Positions 1-8,800 of a DNA stretch of 64,000 bases are shown in pieces (positions within the stretch are counted from its first letter, which is position 1; each line of letters begins with the position of its first letter). This stretch comes from Bacteroidota bacterium (GTDB lineage: Bacteria; Bacteroidota; Bacteroidia; Bacteroidales; Lentimicrobiaceae), in NCBI GenBank assembly GCA_009773455.1, contig WSXU01000004.1, positions 1-64,000 on the forward strand. The letters run 5' to 3'. A program made the translations under genes and the position numbers. The notes beneath the pieces were generated by a model. It made no database searches, was not told where the DNA came from, and saw only the letters and a program-made list of their open reading frames with translations.

Positions 1-101
1 AAATATCGTCCCTCTGGGACTGTCCCGTTAGGGACCCCGCCATGGCGGGGGTAAAGAGCAAGATAACAGTATTTGGGAGTCCCGTATGGGACGAAATATA
101 T
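1..101. repeat. Palindromic intergenic element (GTCCC/GGGAC type)
   Basis: The window opens in a dense palindromic stretch. Seen directly: a perfect 16-bp palindrome CCCCGCCATGGCGGGG at 35-50, GTCCCgttaGGGAC at about 22-34, GTCCCgtaTGGGAC at about 80-92, and an outer inverted pair in which ATATcGTCCC near the start is mirrored by GGGACgaaATAT near 100. No ORF is credible here. It looks like an interspersed Bacteroidota intergenic element. Whether it is transcribed or mobile cannot be told from one copy. Confidence 0.5.
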
Positions 102-147
102 TTTTTACCGGACAATAATATTATAGAATCAACAATTCTTCAGATAA

Positions 148-618
148 ATGGAAGACATAATAAATAAAGCCATTGAATCGTTCAGGGGCGAAATGAACTG
201 CTCGCAATCGGTGCTGACCGCCTTTGCAGATTCGCTGAATCTTGACCGGGAAACAGCCATGGCGGTGGCCAGTGGTTTTGGGGCCGGCATGGGAAGGTTG
301 CAGGGGACCTGTGGGGCCGTTACCGGCGCTTATATGGTGTTCGGTATCCATAACAGCAAGAAATACAACAACAACATCGAAAGCAAAGAGCACACCTATG
401 CGATGATTCAGGAATTCGACCGGAGGTTCCGTGAAATACATCAGACCACCGAATGCCGCACCCTGCTGGATTGTAATCTCAGAACAGACGAAGGGCAGGA
501 AAAAGTACAGCTCAATCACCTGACCGAAAAGGTGTGTGAGGTCTGTATTGCAGATGCTGTGAACATAGTCATTGACCTTATTGGAAAAGAAGAAGGGATT
601 CAGCAATCCATTTTATAA
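148..618 (+). CDS. C_GCAxxG_C_C family (putative redox-active) protein
   Basis: A 156-residue cytosolic protein matching the C_GCAxxG_C_C family, small proteins with a conserved cysteine set thought to be redox active or metal binding. The cysteines seen are C18 (in NCSQSVL), C55 (in GTCGAVTGA, the family-naming segment), C103 and C109 (EC...LLDC) and C130/C133 (CEVC). There is no signal peptide. The length is normal for the family. The start ATG at 148 lies just after the palindromic element, and the next gene is convergent on the minus strand. The precise substrate is unknown for the family. An antisense ORF covering the same interval is a shadow. Confidence 0.85.
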   Translation: MEDIINKAIESFRGEMNCSQSVLTAFADSLNLDRETAMAVASGFGAGMGRLQGTCGAVTGAYMVFGIHNSKKYNNNIESKEHTYAMIQEFDRRFREIHQTTECRTLLDCNLRTDEGQEKVQLNHLTEKVCEVCIADAVNIVIDLIGKEEGIQQSIL

Positions 619-799
619 ATTTCTCAGGATTTTCCAATGCCTGTCCTTGGTCGGTCAGGTATATAACGGCGCACCAGGGTACCCGGGAGGGAAAAGAAGA
701 TTCCGGGAATAAAATGATGATCGGGCAGAGACTGGGAACCGGTCAGGAAAACAATGAAAGTAACTTTATCAGAGAAAAAGGTAAATTACCGTTCCTGCT

Positions 800-1675
800 T
801 TACAGGAGTGCAGAACGCAGGTGATCTATCTCCCTGACCCTGGAACTATCCCCGTTCGAAGAATATAAATACGATAACAACTCAAAAAATTTGTCAAGGG
901 TCACTTTGGCAGAAACCGGCCGGAAAATTTTTTCTTCGGCGGGGATTTTCATTTTCTTCAGTAGGGCGGCTATCTCGTTTCGGGTGAACACGCCTCCCCT
1001 GTTCTCGGGATTAATGTAAAACATGACCCGAGCATTTTCGTCATTTTCGGCTCCTTTTGCATCGAGCCAGGCCATCACATAGCGCTCACCCGGCAGGATC
1101 ACACCATGCACAGGAAGATCGAGGCTTTGCGCCAGCATGGTATAAAGCACCCCCAGGGCAAATGAATAACCGGTGCGCGATTCAAGCAGACTGTTCAGGA
1201 AGAGGTACCTTGGTTCGGAAACCTGCCTTAACGGCAACTGCATCCTGTGGAGGTCATAAATGATGTGGTTCAGCACTTTAACCTTCTCCAGGGCCGTGAG
1301 ATTGTCGTTCAGTTCAAGCCAGATATCACGCCTGATCTGGCTGATCTGTTGCCGGATCGCTTCCTGGTCGATGCTCTGAAACTGGTATCTGGTGAAGATA
1401 AGGTAGGCCTCCAGCAGATTGTCGTTGCCATAGTGCACCCATTGCGTCAGATCGAGAAAAAGCTGATCGTACTGGATATTGTGAATAATATCCTCAATCC
1501 GCTGCTGGATGGAATTATCGAAGGTATTCTCCCAGGCATCCTCAAGTAATGGAACCGCAGTTGCCCCGTAGGCAAATATCTGATCACGGACCTTGATAAA
1601 GGAACCATGGTCAGGCTCATCGAGCAAGCTGATGAGCGCCTCAAGCTGAGGGTCAAGATCCGGAGAAAACTTCAT
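800..1675 (-). CDS. SirB1-like transglutaminase-fold family protein
   Basis: A 291-residue soluble protein. The middle (about residues 150-205) carries the SirB1 / UPF0162 pattern: a 'LFLNSLLESRTGYSFALGVLY' -type segment followed by A-SLDLPVHGVILPGERYVMAW, the Transglut_core2 core. The N-terminal 90 residues look HEAT-like and helical (LEALISLLDEPDH, VPLLEDAWEN). In this family the fold resembles transglutaminases, but the catalytic cysteine is often absent; none is visible in the aligned position here, so an enzymatic role should not be assumed. It faces the preceding gene convergently and is followed on the same strand by the nucleoside phosphorylase gene. Family call solid, function unknown. 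Confidence 0.75.
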   Translation of the reverse strand: MKFSPDLDPQLEALISLLDEPDHGSFIKVRDQIFAYGATAVPLLEDAWENTFDNSIQQRIEDIIHNIQYDQLFLDLTQWVHYGNDNLLEAYLIFTRYQFQSIDQEAIRQQISQIRRDIWLELNDNLTALEKVKVLNHIIYDLHRMQLPLRQVSEPRYLFLNSLLESRTGYSFALGVLYTMLAQSLDLPVHGVILPGERYVMAWLDAKGAENDENARVMFYINPENRGGVFTRNEIAALLKKMKIPAEEKIFRPVSAKVTLDKFFELLSYLYSSNGDSSRVREIDHLRSALL

Positions 1676-1877
1676 CTGACAAATTTACATCACAAAAGGT
1701 GCTTTCCCTCCCGGGGTGGTGACAGAATTTATCAACACCATGTTGTTTAATACATTAGTTAGGTATTTTTTTTTCTTCGGAAGCTGGTTGTCGGTCGCCA
1801 GAAGCTGTTCCGTTCAGTGCACGAAAAACCAATCCATGCAAAAACGGAAATGAAGCAGGAAGTAAAATCAGTGATGA

Positions 1878-2759
1878 TCAGAGTGGCAGGCTGACCAGCT
1901 TTTCGAGTACATTCACGATCAGTGATTCGATGACCGGATGGTAATCCTTGCTGTATTTTTTTTCCACCCGGTTGGCCACGATGGCGCAAACCGTCAGCGC
2001 GTTGTGCCCGAGCATCCGGCTCAGACCATAAAGGGCAGATGTTTCCATCTCAAAGTTGAAGACCTTTTTACCGTCAAGATTAAAATCACCGATGGCCTGG
2101 TTAAGGTCGGGATGGGTGGTCTCCAGTCGTAGGATTCTTCCCTGGGGGCCGTAAAAACCGGGTGCAGTGGCTGTCATTCCCTGCAGAAATCCTTTACCCA
2201 CATGGTTAAGCAGGTCAGGTGAGCAGGCTACGGCATAAGGGCGTGGGAAAACAGCCGGCCAGGAGGTCTGCCTGATAAATTCTTCCGTGATTTCACGGTC
2301 AAGCACACCGGCCAGATCCTTGTAATAATAAAGCATACCATCGAGACCGATACCATAAGTGGAGGCAACCACCGAATCGACCGGAATGCCTGCCTGCAAA
2401 GCCCCGGAAGTGCCAAGCCGGATGATGTTCAATGCCGTATGACCTGCCTTCGCTTCGCGTTTATCAAGGTCAATGTTGACAAGGGCATCCAGCTCATTCA
2501 GCACAATGTCGATGTTGTCGGTACCCATTCCGGTGGAAAGTACAGTCAACCTTTTTTCACCGATATAACCTGTATGGGTAACAATCTCCCGGTTCTGGCG
2601 CGATACTTCAATTCTGTCGAAATGCTTTGAAACACTGGCAACCCGGCCGGGATCGCCAACAACAATAATATTTCCGGCAAGATCCTCCGGCTTCAGCTTA
2701 AGATGGTAAACACTTCCGTCTGCGTTTAGTATTAATTCCGATTCACCGATTCGTGACAT
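1878..2759 (-). CDS. Nucleoside phosphorylase (uridine phosphorylase-like)
   Basis: A 293-residue PNP/UDP-family phosphorylase that cleaves a nucleoside with phosphate to a free base and (deoxy)ribose 1-phosphate; cytosolic salvage. Motifs seen: GDPGRV near the N-terminus (phosphate loop), STGMGTDN, RLGTSGALQ, and the ribose/base-binding NFEMETSALYGLSRMLGH near the C-terminus. The ORF extends upstream to 2801, but the ATG at 2759 (protein begins MSRIGESEL) is preferred because the extra 14 residues are not family-like. Substrate (uridine versus other nucleosides) cannot be fixed from the sequence. It is divergent from the universal stress protein gene, with about 65 bp between starts, so the promoters must share that gap. 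Confidence 0.87.
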   Translation of the reverse strand: MSRIGESELILNADGSVYHLKLKPEDLAGNIIVVGDPGRVASVSKHFDRIEVSRQNREIVTHTGYIGEKRLTVLSTGMGTDNIDIVLNELDALVNIDLDKREAKAGHTALNIIRLGTSGALQAGIPVDSVVASTYGIGLDGMLYYYKDLAGVLDREITEEFIRQTSWPAVFPRPYAVACSPDLLNHVGKGFLQGMTATAPGFYGPQGRILRLETTHPDLNQAIGDFNLDGKKVFNFEMETSALYGLSRMLGHNALTVCAIVANRVEKKYSKDYHPVIESLIVNVLEKLVSLPL

Positions 2760-2824
2760 AATCCGATCTGATTTGTTAATAAGGCAGGTAATGAACAACA
2801 AAGGTAATTATTAAACGCTGAGCA

Positions 2825-3688
2825 ATGAACAATATTCTGGTACCTTATGATTTCAACCCGCAATCCGTGCTGGCACTTGATTGGTCACTCCAACTGGCAA
2901 AGAAGTTGCACTGCAATGTGACTATGTTATATGTGAATGAATTACAGGGCATTATATCGTCGGTTTTCAGCAAGGAACAGGATGAGGAGATTCTTGAAAA
3001 AATCGGCGAAGAAATGGATACTACAGCGGCCAAACTTTCGCTGGGGAGTGGTCTCGATGTAGAAGTCAGAATCCAGCAGGGCAGGGTGTACTCAGTGATT
3101 CTCGAAGTAGCCGCGGAACTGCAGTCATCTTTTATCGTGATGGGTTCACGAAGCAACGATCCGGATGATCATGATCAGAAACCCATGGTCGGCCGAAATA
3201 CCTCCCGGGTGATAAGGATGGCAAAATGTCCGGTGATCTCAATCGGCGGAACCTATCTGCCCGACAACTGCAATTCGGTGTTGCTTCCGCTCGACCTCAC
3301 CAAGGAAACCCTGCAGAAAACGACCTGGGCCATCACCATGGCAAAAATTTTCGGCGCAGGGATCAGGGCCGTGTCGGCCCTGTGGTCGGTCAATAACCCG
3401 GAAATTATGGCCAGGCTGATATTACAGATGGACAAGGTAAAAGAAACCATTGAGGCTGCAGGGGTCAGATGCACAACACACATCATCGAAACAACATCGG
3501 GAGAAAAAACAGCTGTGCCGTCAATCCTTGACTATGCTGCGAAAGAAGGCGATGTCGGGCTAATGGTCATTATGACCCAGCAGGAATCAGCCCTGGTCGA
3601 ATTCTTTGTGGGCTCACATGCCCAGGAGTTTATCCGCCTTTCTGCGATACCGGTGATGTCGGTGGTGCCTGAGGATAAGGGTGCTTAA
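2825..3688 (+). CDS. Universal stress protein, tandem UspA domains
   Basis: A 287-residue protein made of two UspA (HUP-fold) domains. Domain 1 starts NNILVPYDFNPQSVLALDWS and ends with the nucleotide-binding G-rich stretch VMGSRS...MVGRNTSRVIRMAKCPV. Domain 2 starts SVLLPLDLTKETLQ and ends VGSHAQEFIRLSAIPVMSV, where the glycine-rich ATP loop is less canonical. Double-domain Usp proteins are common in Bacteroidota and bind ATP or act as stress-linked regulators. It is soluble with no signal peptide, and is divergently arranged with the phosphorylase gene. The role is general stress; nothing specific can be inferred. Confidence 0.88.
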   Translation: MNNILVPYDFNPQSVLALDWSLQLAKKLHCNVTMLYVNELQGIISSVFSKEQDEEILEKIGEEMDTTAAKLSLGSGLDVEVRIQQGRVYSVILEVAAELQSSFIVMGSRSNDPDDHDQKPMVGRNTSRVIRMAKCPVISIGGTYLPDNCNSVLLPLDLTKETLQKTTWAITMAKIFGAGIRAVSALWSVNNPEIMARLILQMDKVKETIEAAGVRCTTHIIETTSGEKTAVPSILDYAAKEGDVGLMVIMTQQESALVEFFVGSHAQEFIRLSAIPVMSVVPEDKGA

Positions 3689-3792
3689 AGCAGGCATTGC
3701 ATTGTTAATTGAAAACTCTGATTTTTGACTGAACCTGTCAGTAAAAACATCTGAATTACCTTTCAGGAACCATTCAGGTCCATCAGCGGGTA

Positions 3793-3855
3793 TGGCAGTT
3801 CACACGCATCAGAAGGCCTGCCCGCCAGAGGCGGGAAAGATGCGCGCGAACCGTG
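3793..3855. repeat. Nested-hairpin intergenic repeat, copy 1
   Basis: The left arm GTTCACACGCATC and right arm GATGCGCGCGAAC enclose an inner hairpin CCCGCCagaGGCGGG. The same design recurs at 6065-6247. The mismatches in the arms (A opposite C) would become G-U wobbles in a minus-strand transcript. Confidence 0.6.
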
Positions 3856-3915
3856 GCGGTCAGGTTCAGGTGACAACCGGACAGACACATCAGCGATCAA
3901 TCATAATTTATTACA

Positions 3916-4365
3916 ATGGAAAAAAATAACAACAATAAGAAATCAAACGATCAGGGTGCAACACCTTTCGCGCAGACCTATTTTCACGGGACCAGGTCTG
4001 ACCTGAACCCTGGTGAGTTCATTAAAGCTGGCTTCAACTCGAATTTTGGACAGAGAAAAAACGCGAAATATATTTTTCTGTCAGCCACTTTAGACGCAGC
4101 CATTTGGGGTGCTGAGCTTGCATTTGGTGAGCAACGCGAACGAATTTATCTGGTAGAACCAACAGGGCCAATTGAAGATGACCCGGATTTAACAGATAAA
4201 AAATTCCCAGGGAACCCGACAAAATCCTATCGTTCAACTCACCCGTTCAGAATAGTCGGAGAGGTTACCGGATGGCAAGGTCACGCCCCGGAACAGGTTA
4301 AAGCAATGAAAGAGGCATTGGCCGGACTGAAAGAACAGGGAATAAATTCATTGAACGACGAGTAA
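3916..4365 (+). CDS. arr: Rifampin ADP-ribosyltransferase (Arr family)
   Basis: A 149-residue protein matching Arr, which transfers ADP-ribose from NAD+ to a hydroxyl of rifamycins and so inactivates the drug. Motifs seen: YFHGTRSDL at 22-30 (the NAD-binding histidine is H24), SATLDAAIWGAELA at 56-69, RIYLVEPTGPIEDDP at 76-90, then DLTDKKFPGNPTKSYRS at 91-107 and GEVTGWQGH near 115-123. All hallmark blocks of the family are in order and the length is normal (about 140-150). The first about 17 residues are a low-complexity Asn/Lys tail. It is a single gene flanked by repeats, with no transposase or integron features nearby. Chromosomal Arr homologues are frequent in environmental bacteria, so resistance is likely but unproven. 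Confidence 0.92.
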   Translation: MEKNNNNKKSNDQGATPFAQTYFHGTRSDLNPGEFIKAGFNSNFGQRKNAKYIFLSATLDAAIWGAELAFGEQRERIYLVEPTGPIEDDPDLTDKKFPGNPTKSYRSTHPFRIVGEVTGWQGHAPEQVKAMKEALAGLKEQGINSLNDE

Positions 4366-4643
4366 CCATCAGCGGCAATGAAACAATGAACCATCAGTAG
4401 TACCTGCACAAAAGTCCGGGATATAGTATGTATTCCGGCATTTATCTTCCGGACAAGTATCGGTGCGTATGCACAGTCTCGTGCACCGGACCGCCTCTCC
4501 CGGGTAACTGCAAACTGTTATCGGGTATGATTACAACCTATATATATTTAATATATCCGGTTTCATCATTCAATTCTGAAAATAAAAAAAATGTATATTT
4601 GAAGTTATAAAATATTTTAGTTTATCCATCTATAGATATAAAC

Positions 4644-6014
4644 ATGAAATCACAGATTCTGTTATCCCTGATTCTTTTATCCATGGCTGTTTCGGCCCAG
4701 CCCTTCGAAAAAACCTATCCTTATCTGACCAATGTTTTTACCGATGATGTGGAGGTGAATGAAAACGGTTTTACCCTGGCGGGTTTCGGCAGTGTAAACA
4801 ATAAGGTCAGGCTGGTGCTGATCCATACCGATGCGTCGGGCGACACCCTGCGTGTTGAATACCCCGACGCAGTTATTCCGGGCAACGGCACCCCCGATGG
4901 CTGTATGATAACTACAAATGATGGCTGCCATTATGTAGCAGTACCAGATGGCGAAACTGCCAGCCTAATCAAGTATACTTCAGGGTGGACTGAACTATGG
5001 CGCATTAAAAACGATTCGCTGAACAGGATTAAAGCCTTCTGTGAAACATCTGATGGTAACCTGCTCGTTTCGGGTATCCCCGATGGTGCAACCCTGACAA
5101 AAATTGACACAAACGGCCGAATTCTCTGGCAGTCTGAAATCCCCAACGGATGGCTTTATCCTGCAACAAAATCATTGCTGGAAACCAGCAGCGGTGAAAT
5201 ATTGCTTGGCATGTATTACCCAAGTTCTTACCCGGGGGGTGTTTCCTTTAACAATACTTTTTATACGTTTTCATCAACAGGCGCAATGGTCGGAACAGCA
5301 ACCCTGTCGCCCGATGCCCAGAACACCTCTATTGCAGGGATTACCATTCCACTGGAAGATCATTTTGTAAGCATATGTTCATTTAAAGAAAACAAACCCC
5401 GGTTGGTCAGGCATCTTTCCGATGGCACCATCCTTAGCCAGAAAGAGCTCAACCTTCCATTCATCAGTTACGGATTCCGGAAAATAGTTCTTAATAATAG
5501 CAACGAACTGGTAGCCATCGGAACCGGATTTACAAGCAATTCAGCTCCTGTTTCATCCTTCATTTATGGCATGTCAACCGAAGGCGATAGTCTGTGGCTG
5601 AATATCAGGCAATATGAACAAGAGTTTATTCCGAGCAATATTGTGCTCTGCTCCGATGGTGGTTATATCATCAGCGGCGCAGAAGAGAATTCCGACACAT
5701 ATACTTACCATCCAAAAATGATCAGAACCGATCCCTGGGGCGGCAACAGCCCAATGGCTATTGCATCAACAGACCCGCAGGAAGGCCTGCTTGTGTATCC
5801 CAATCCGGTGATTGACAGGATCGTTATTGAAAGCAGGGAACCTATCAGCGGAACGCTGCTGATTACCGACCTGAGCGGACGAAGAATTTCAGAGCAACCG
5901 ATTTCCGGGACAAAAACAGTCTGGCTTACCGGCAAAACCGCTCCCGGAATTTACCTCTATAGAATCTCCGGCAGCGGAAAAACCTTTACCGGAAGGTTGG
6001 TTGTGGTGGAATAA
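4644..6014 (+). CDS. T9SS-sorted secreted protein, WD-like/beta-propeller body
   Basis: A 456-residue secreted protein with an N-terminal signal peptide (MKSQILLSLILLSMAVSAQ, cut after AQ). The body has spaced repeats such as SDGGYIISG, TSDGNLLVSG and TNDGCHYVA, typical of Bacteroidota propeller-like surface proteins. The C-terminus is a Por/type A T9SS sorting domain: VYPNPVIDRIVIES..., ITDLSGRRI, PGIYLYRISGSGKT, ending in GRLVVVE. The T9SS would export it across the outer membrane and a sortase (PorU type) would remove the tail. TATATTTG at 4594-4601 resembles the Bacteroidota -7 element but no good -33 was found. The specific function is unknown. Confidence 0.87.
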   Translation: MKSQILLSLILLSMAVSAQPFEKTYPYLTNVFTDDVEVNENGFTLAGFGSVNNKVRLVLIHTDASGDTLRVEYPDAVIPGNGTPDGCMITTNDGCHYVAVPDGETASLIKYTSGWTELWRIKNDSLNRIKAFCETSDGNLLVSGIPDGATLTKIDTNGRILWQSEIPNGWLYPATKSLLETSSGEILLGMYYPSSYPGGVSFNNTFYTFSSTGAMVGTATLSPDAQNTSIAGITIPLEDHFVSICSFKENKPRLVRHLSDGTILSQKELNLPFISYGFRKIVLNNSNELVAIGTGFTSNSAPVSSFIYGMSTEGDSLWLNIRQYEQEFIPSNIVLCSDGGYIISGAEENSDTYTYHPKMIRTDPWGGNSPMAIASTDPQEGLLVYPNPVIDRIVIESREPISGTLLITDLSGRRISEQPISGTKTVWLTGKTAPGIYLYRISGSGKTFTGRLVVVE

Positions 6015-6064
6015 TTACACCAAACTAGCTTTATCGGTAAATGGCGTTTCCTTACATTCAATCG

Positions 6065-6247
6065 CCCCGGGTTCACATGCATCTGTAGGCCTGCCCGCCT
6101 CTGGCGGGAAAGATGCGCGCGAACCGGGTAAGTTAAGATGTAAGCCATTATTGCGGTTCACACGCATCAGAATGCAGGAACACCTCTGGCGGGTAGGATG
6201 CGTAAAAACCAGTAAGATGCGCGCGAACCGGGGATGCGCACGAACCG
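6065..6247. repeat. Nested-hairpin intergenic repeat, copies 2 and 3
   Basis: Copy 2 (about 6066-6129) is CCCGGGTTCACATGCATC, then inner CCCGCCtctGGCGGG, then GATGCGCGCGAACCGGG. Copy 3 (about 6155-6247) begins GCGGTTCACACGCATC and ends with two successive GATGCGC(G/A)CGAACC arms, so it is partly rearranged. It is the same family as 3793-3855, located between the convergent ends of the T9SS gene and the small lipoprotein gene. Confidence 0.6.
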
Positions 6248-6252
6248 GGGAA

Positions 6253-6609
6253 CTACTCCCTTGGATCTTCCCAGATTTTTGTCTTAATGATCTGGCCCTG
6301 AAAATCGGGGCAGTTCCCATCGCCGGCCCCCGTGAAACCACCGTCCGGCGCACAGACTTCATTGCAGCTTTCATCGTAAAGTAAATTAAACTGATCGCAG
6401 CAATCAGAAGTGATGTAATAATAGGTTTTGCCATCGGCTTTCCATTCCCAGACCTGGGCCGGTGGATTTCGTACTGCTTCGTTCATGATGTCGGCTATTT
6501 TGACGCTAATGCAGTCGGGAACCTGCCTGATGTTCTCTGACTTATCACAGGCCACAAACATGAACGTGAGTAGTGTAAATAGCAATGATAATCTTAAAAC
6601 TGATGCCAT
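6253..6609 (-). CDS. Small Cys-rich lipoprotein (DUF6970-like)
   Basis: A 118-residue lipoprotein with a signal sequence and lipobox ending FVACDKS (lipidated C21). The mature part contains WEWKADGKTYYYITSDCCDQ, LYDESCNEVCAPDGG and GDGNCPDFQ, a CCD / CxxxCAPDGG / GDGxCxDF pattern found in small Bacteroidota lipoproteins (DUF6970 from memory). The cysteines probably pair in disulfides in the periplasm or at the surface. It lies 36 bp downstream of the barrel gene on the same strand and is probably the last gene of that operon. Function unknown. Confidence 0.72.
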   Translation of the reverse strand: MASVLRLSLLFTLLTFMFVACDKSENIRQVPDCISVKIADIMNEAVRNPPAQVWEWKADGKTYYYITSDCCDQFNLLYDESCNEVCAPDGGFTGAGDGNCPDFQGQIIKTKIWEDPRE

Positions 6610-6645
6610 ATCAGGGTCGGTTATGAAGTGATTTAATAGACAAAG

Positions 6646-7416
6646 TCACTGAAAAATAAACCCCAGCTTTACTGATATCCGGTTGTAATTGGTGAAAACC
6701 TCCTTGCTGTAGTTGTTCCACCCGTTAATGTTGTTCTCCCGGTGCGAAAGTTCCTGATAATGATAACCGATGCTGATTACCAGGGAATTCATGCCTCCGG
6801 TGGCGATCCTGATACCGGCCTCAGGATTGAGGTGAATGCCGCCATAAGTTTCGGAAACACTGCTGTAATAGTCAGCGGATGATTGCTTTTCGACAGGAAA
6901 AGAATAGCCTATCCTGAATGACAAAAACGGAGAAAAAGATTCGGCGCCAAGCATGATCTTCGATTCAGCAAACAAAGGCATTACACCCCGGTCGAAATGC
7001 TCATAACCGATGCCGAGGCCTGTAAAAATACGCTGACCCCATTGCCAGCCATTGACCATGGTGAGCGATGGCTTGGGTTGAAAACCATCCATTCCTTCAC
7101 CCAGCAGCAATGCAACCGCACTATGATTGTAATATCCGCTCTTTTTCAGATCAGGACGCGAAAATCCTCCCCTGGTAATGTGGTCTATCTCATCTGGTTT
7201 GAGCATCCGGATGCCACAATCGTTGGATATCTGACGGTTGCCGGTGCTGTCCTGCGACAGTATTCTGCCATAAACTACCTCACCCGACTTCAGGTAAACA
7301 ACCATTTCACGGTTCTTCTGGGCAAACATCATCTCACTTGCAGCTAACAACATCAGCATAACAAGGGTCAGACGGAGAAAGGCATCCCGGTAAACGCTTC
7401 TGAATTTAATCATCAT
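6646..7416 (-). CDS. Outer-membrane beta-barrel-like protein with N-terminal SH3-like segment
   Basis: A 256-residue exported protein. The signal peptide ends near MMFAQ (about residue 33). Next comes a short segment VVYLKSGEVVYGRILSQDS...IRMLKPDEIDHITRG, resembling the small beta domain often seen at the start of Bacteroidota exported proteins. From about 95 onward alternating aromatic and glycine strands (FTGLGIGYEHF, LSFRIGYSF, LVISIGYHYQ, ending ISVKLGFIFQ with terminal aromatic) suggest an outer-membrane barrel. Its start overlaps the stop of the upstream LVIVD lipoprotein gene by 4 bp, so the two are translationally coupled. Two adjacent ATGs (7416, 7413) are possible starts. Confidence 0.7.
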   Translation of the reverse strand: MMIKFRSVYRDAFLRLTLVMLMLLAASEMMFAQKNREMVVYLKSGEVVYGRILSQDSTGNRQISNDCGIRMLKPDEIDHITRGGFSRPDLKKSGYYNHSAVALLLGEGMDGFQPKPSLTMVNGWQWGQRIFTGLGIGYEHFDRGVMPLFAESKIMLGAESFSPFLSFRIGYSFPVEKQSSADYYSSVSETYGGIHLNPEAGIRIATGGMNSLVISIGYHYQELSHRENNINGWNNYSKEVFTNYNRISVKLGFIFQ

Positions 7417-8705
7417 GGGACAATTACAGGGATGTGGCTCAGCAGCTTCAGACTGTCAAGGTCGGAATAGTCATACTGATATAGTCCGTTGGCTCCGATC
7501 AGCATAAGCAGACCATTGTATGGAATAACATCGTAGGTTTTGATATCGGCAAAATGAGCCAGTTGATGCATATGTATGCTCATCGGATCGGTGGCATCGT
7601 AAACCTTAAGGCCGGCATCCCCGTCGCAGATAAACAGGGTGTGGTTATCGATGCCCAGCCCGTGGGGATTGAACATAGGATACGATTTCACAAGGAAGGG
7701 ATTGGTGATGGATGAGATATCAATTACATCCAGCTGATTGGTAAAACCATTACACTGGGTTCCTGATCTGAGGGTGACATAAGCCAGGTTTCCTTCAACC
7801 ACCACCGGATCGCATGAGTTGATGTGCGTAAAAACAGACAGAAAAGAAGGGGCAGCAGGCGAACTGAGGTCATAGACCATCATCCCGGTGGTGGTTCCAA
7901 GGAAAAGCTTGTTGTTATATGGAAATATCGTTTCAACCTGCCTGTCCAGCGCAATGACATTCCCGGTTGTAATGCCGGGCAAGGTGCCAATGTCGAAAAC
8001 TTTCAGGTCGTTGTTGTGTACCGCATACAGAAAGCCGGAGTTAATGGTAAAACGCGCCATAGAACCGCTGATCCCGGTGGCCGAAGGTCCGATGCTCACC
8101 TCATTGACTCCTATGGCCGGAGCCCCGAGACCGTCAAATAACACATACTGGTACTGGATTCCGTTACCTTTCTCAACCACTTCGGTAACATCCCTGGTTT
8201 CCCAGCCTACGACCACCCCTTTGGTGAAATCAAGACCATAAACCGGGAAGGTGTAATCGAGCGGAGGCAGTACATTGGGAAAAGCATCCTCGATGCGGTC
8301 AACTTCAACCGGGTTTGCCGGGTCGGTGATATCGATGGCCACCAGGTCGATGAAACTGTCGGCAAACAGCATATTGTCGCAGATGGCAATGTCAACATTC
8401 CCGGGGATTTCGATAAATGCCACTGAAACAGGGGCCGACGGGTTGGTGTTGTCGATCACATGTACCCCCTTGTGGTATTCATTCACAAAAAGGTAATTAT
8501 CCTTGAAGTAAATCTTTCCCGGATTCTCCAGGGCCTGGGGCGAAGTTCTCTTCACCGCGCCCCTGAACTCGTCGAGGCCCATATAAACGGGCACATTGGC
8601 TTTATAGGTGATCTCTTCGTAGGTATTGTCCTTGCATCCCGTAAAAAGCAAAACCGACAACAGGATGGCAAATGAGCCGGGCAGGAAATGGAGTCTTGAT
8701 TTCAT
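7413..8705 (-). CDS. LVIVD repeat-containing lipoprotein
   Basis: A 430-residue lipoprotein (lipobox LLFTGCKDN, C24). The body is a beta-propeller built from LVIVD-type repeats: LVAIDITDPANPVEV, LDVIDISSITNPFLVKSY, LKVYDATDPMSIHMHQL, YDLSSPAAPSFLSVF and similar, each reading '(position) D-I-S-(D)-P-x-N-P'. LVIVD proteins are surface or periplasmic in Bacteroidota; no enzyme function is known. The stop overlaps the next gene by 4 bp. About 95 bp separates it from the upstream anti-sigma/barrel gene, so the group may be one long operon starting at the ECF sigma factor. Confidence 0.85.
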   Translation of the reverse strand: MKSRLHFLPGSFAILLSVLLFTGCKDNTYEEITYKANVPVYMGLDEFRGAVKRTSPQALENPGKIYFKDNYLFVNEYHKGVHVIDNTNPSAPVSVAFIEIPGNVDIAICDNMLFADSFIDLVAIDITDPANPVEVDRIEDAFPNVLPPLDYTFPVYGLDFTKGVVVGWETRDVTEVVEKGNGIQYQYVLFDGLGAPAIGVNEVSIGPSATGISGSMARFTINSGFLYAVHNNDLKVFDIGTLPGITTGNVIALDRQVETIFPYNNKLFLGTTTGMMVYDLSSPAAPSFLSVFTHINSCDPVVVEGNLAYVTLRSGTQCNGFTNQLDVIDISSITNPFLVKSYPMFNPHGLGIDNHTLFICDGDAGLKVYDATDPMSIHMHQLAHFADIKTYDVIPYNGLLMLIGANGLYQYDYSDLDSLKLLSHIPVIVP

Positions 8706-8800
8706 GGTGTGTGGTGTTTAAAAACTTCCTGAAAGAGATGACAGCTTCCTGAAAAGGTTGCAGGCGACATGGAATGAATTCTGATTCCGGAACCAGAAAC

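Noticed and set aside
4428-4610. 60-codon ORF between arr and the T9SS gene
   Set aside because: Composition and lack of homologous features suggest chance; it overlaps the probable promoter of the T9SS gene.
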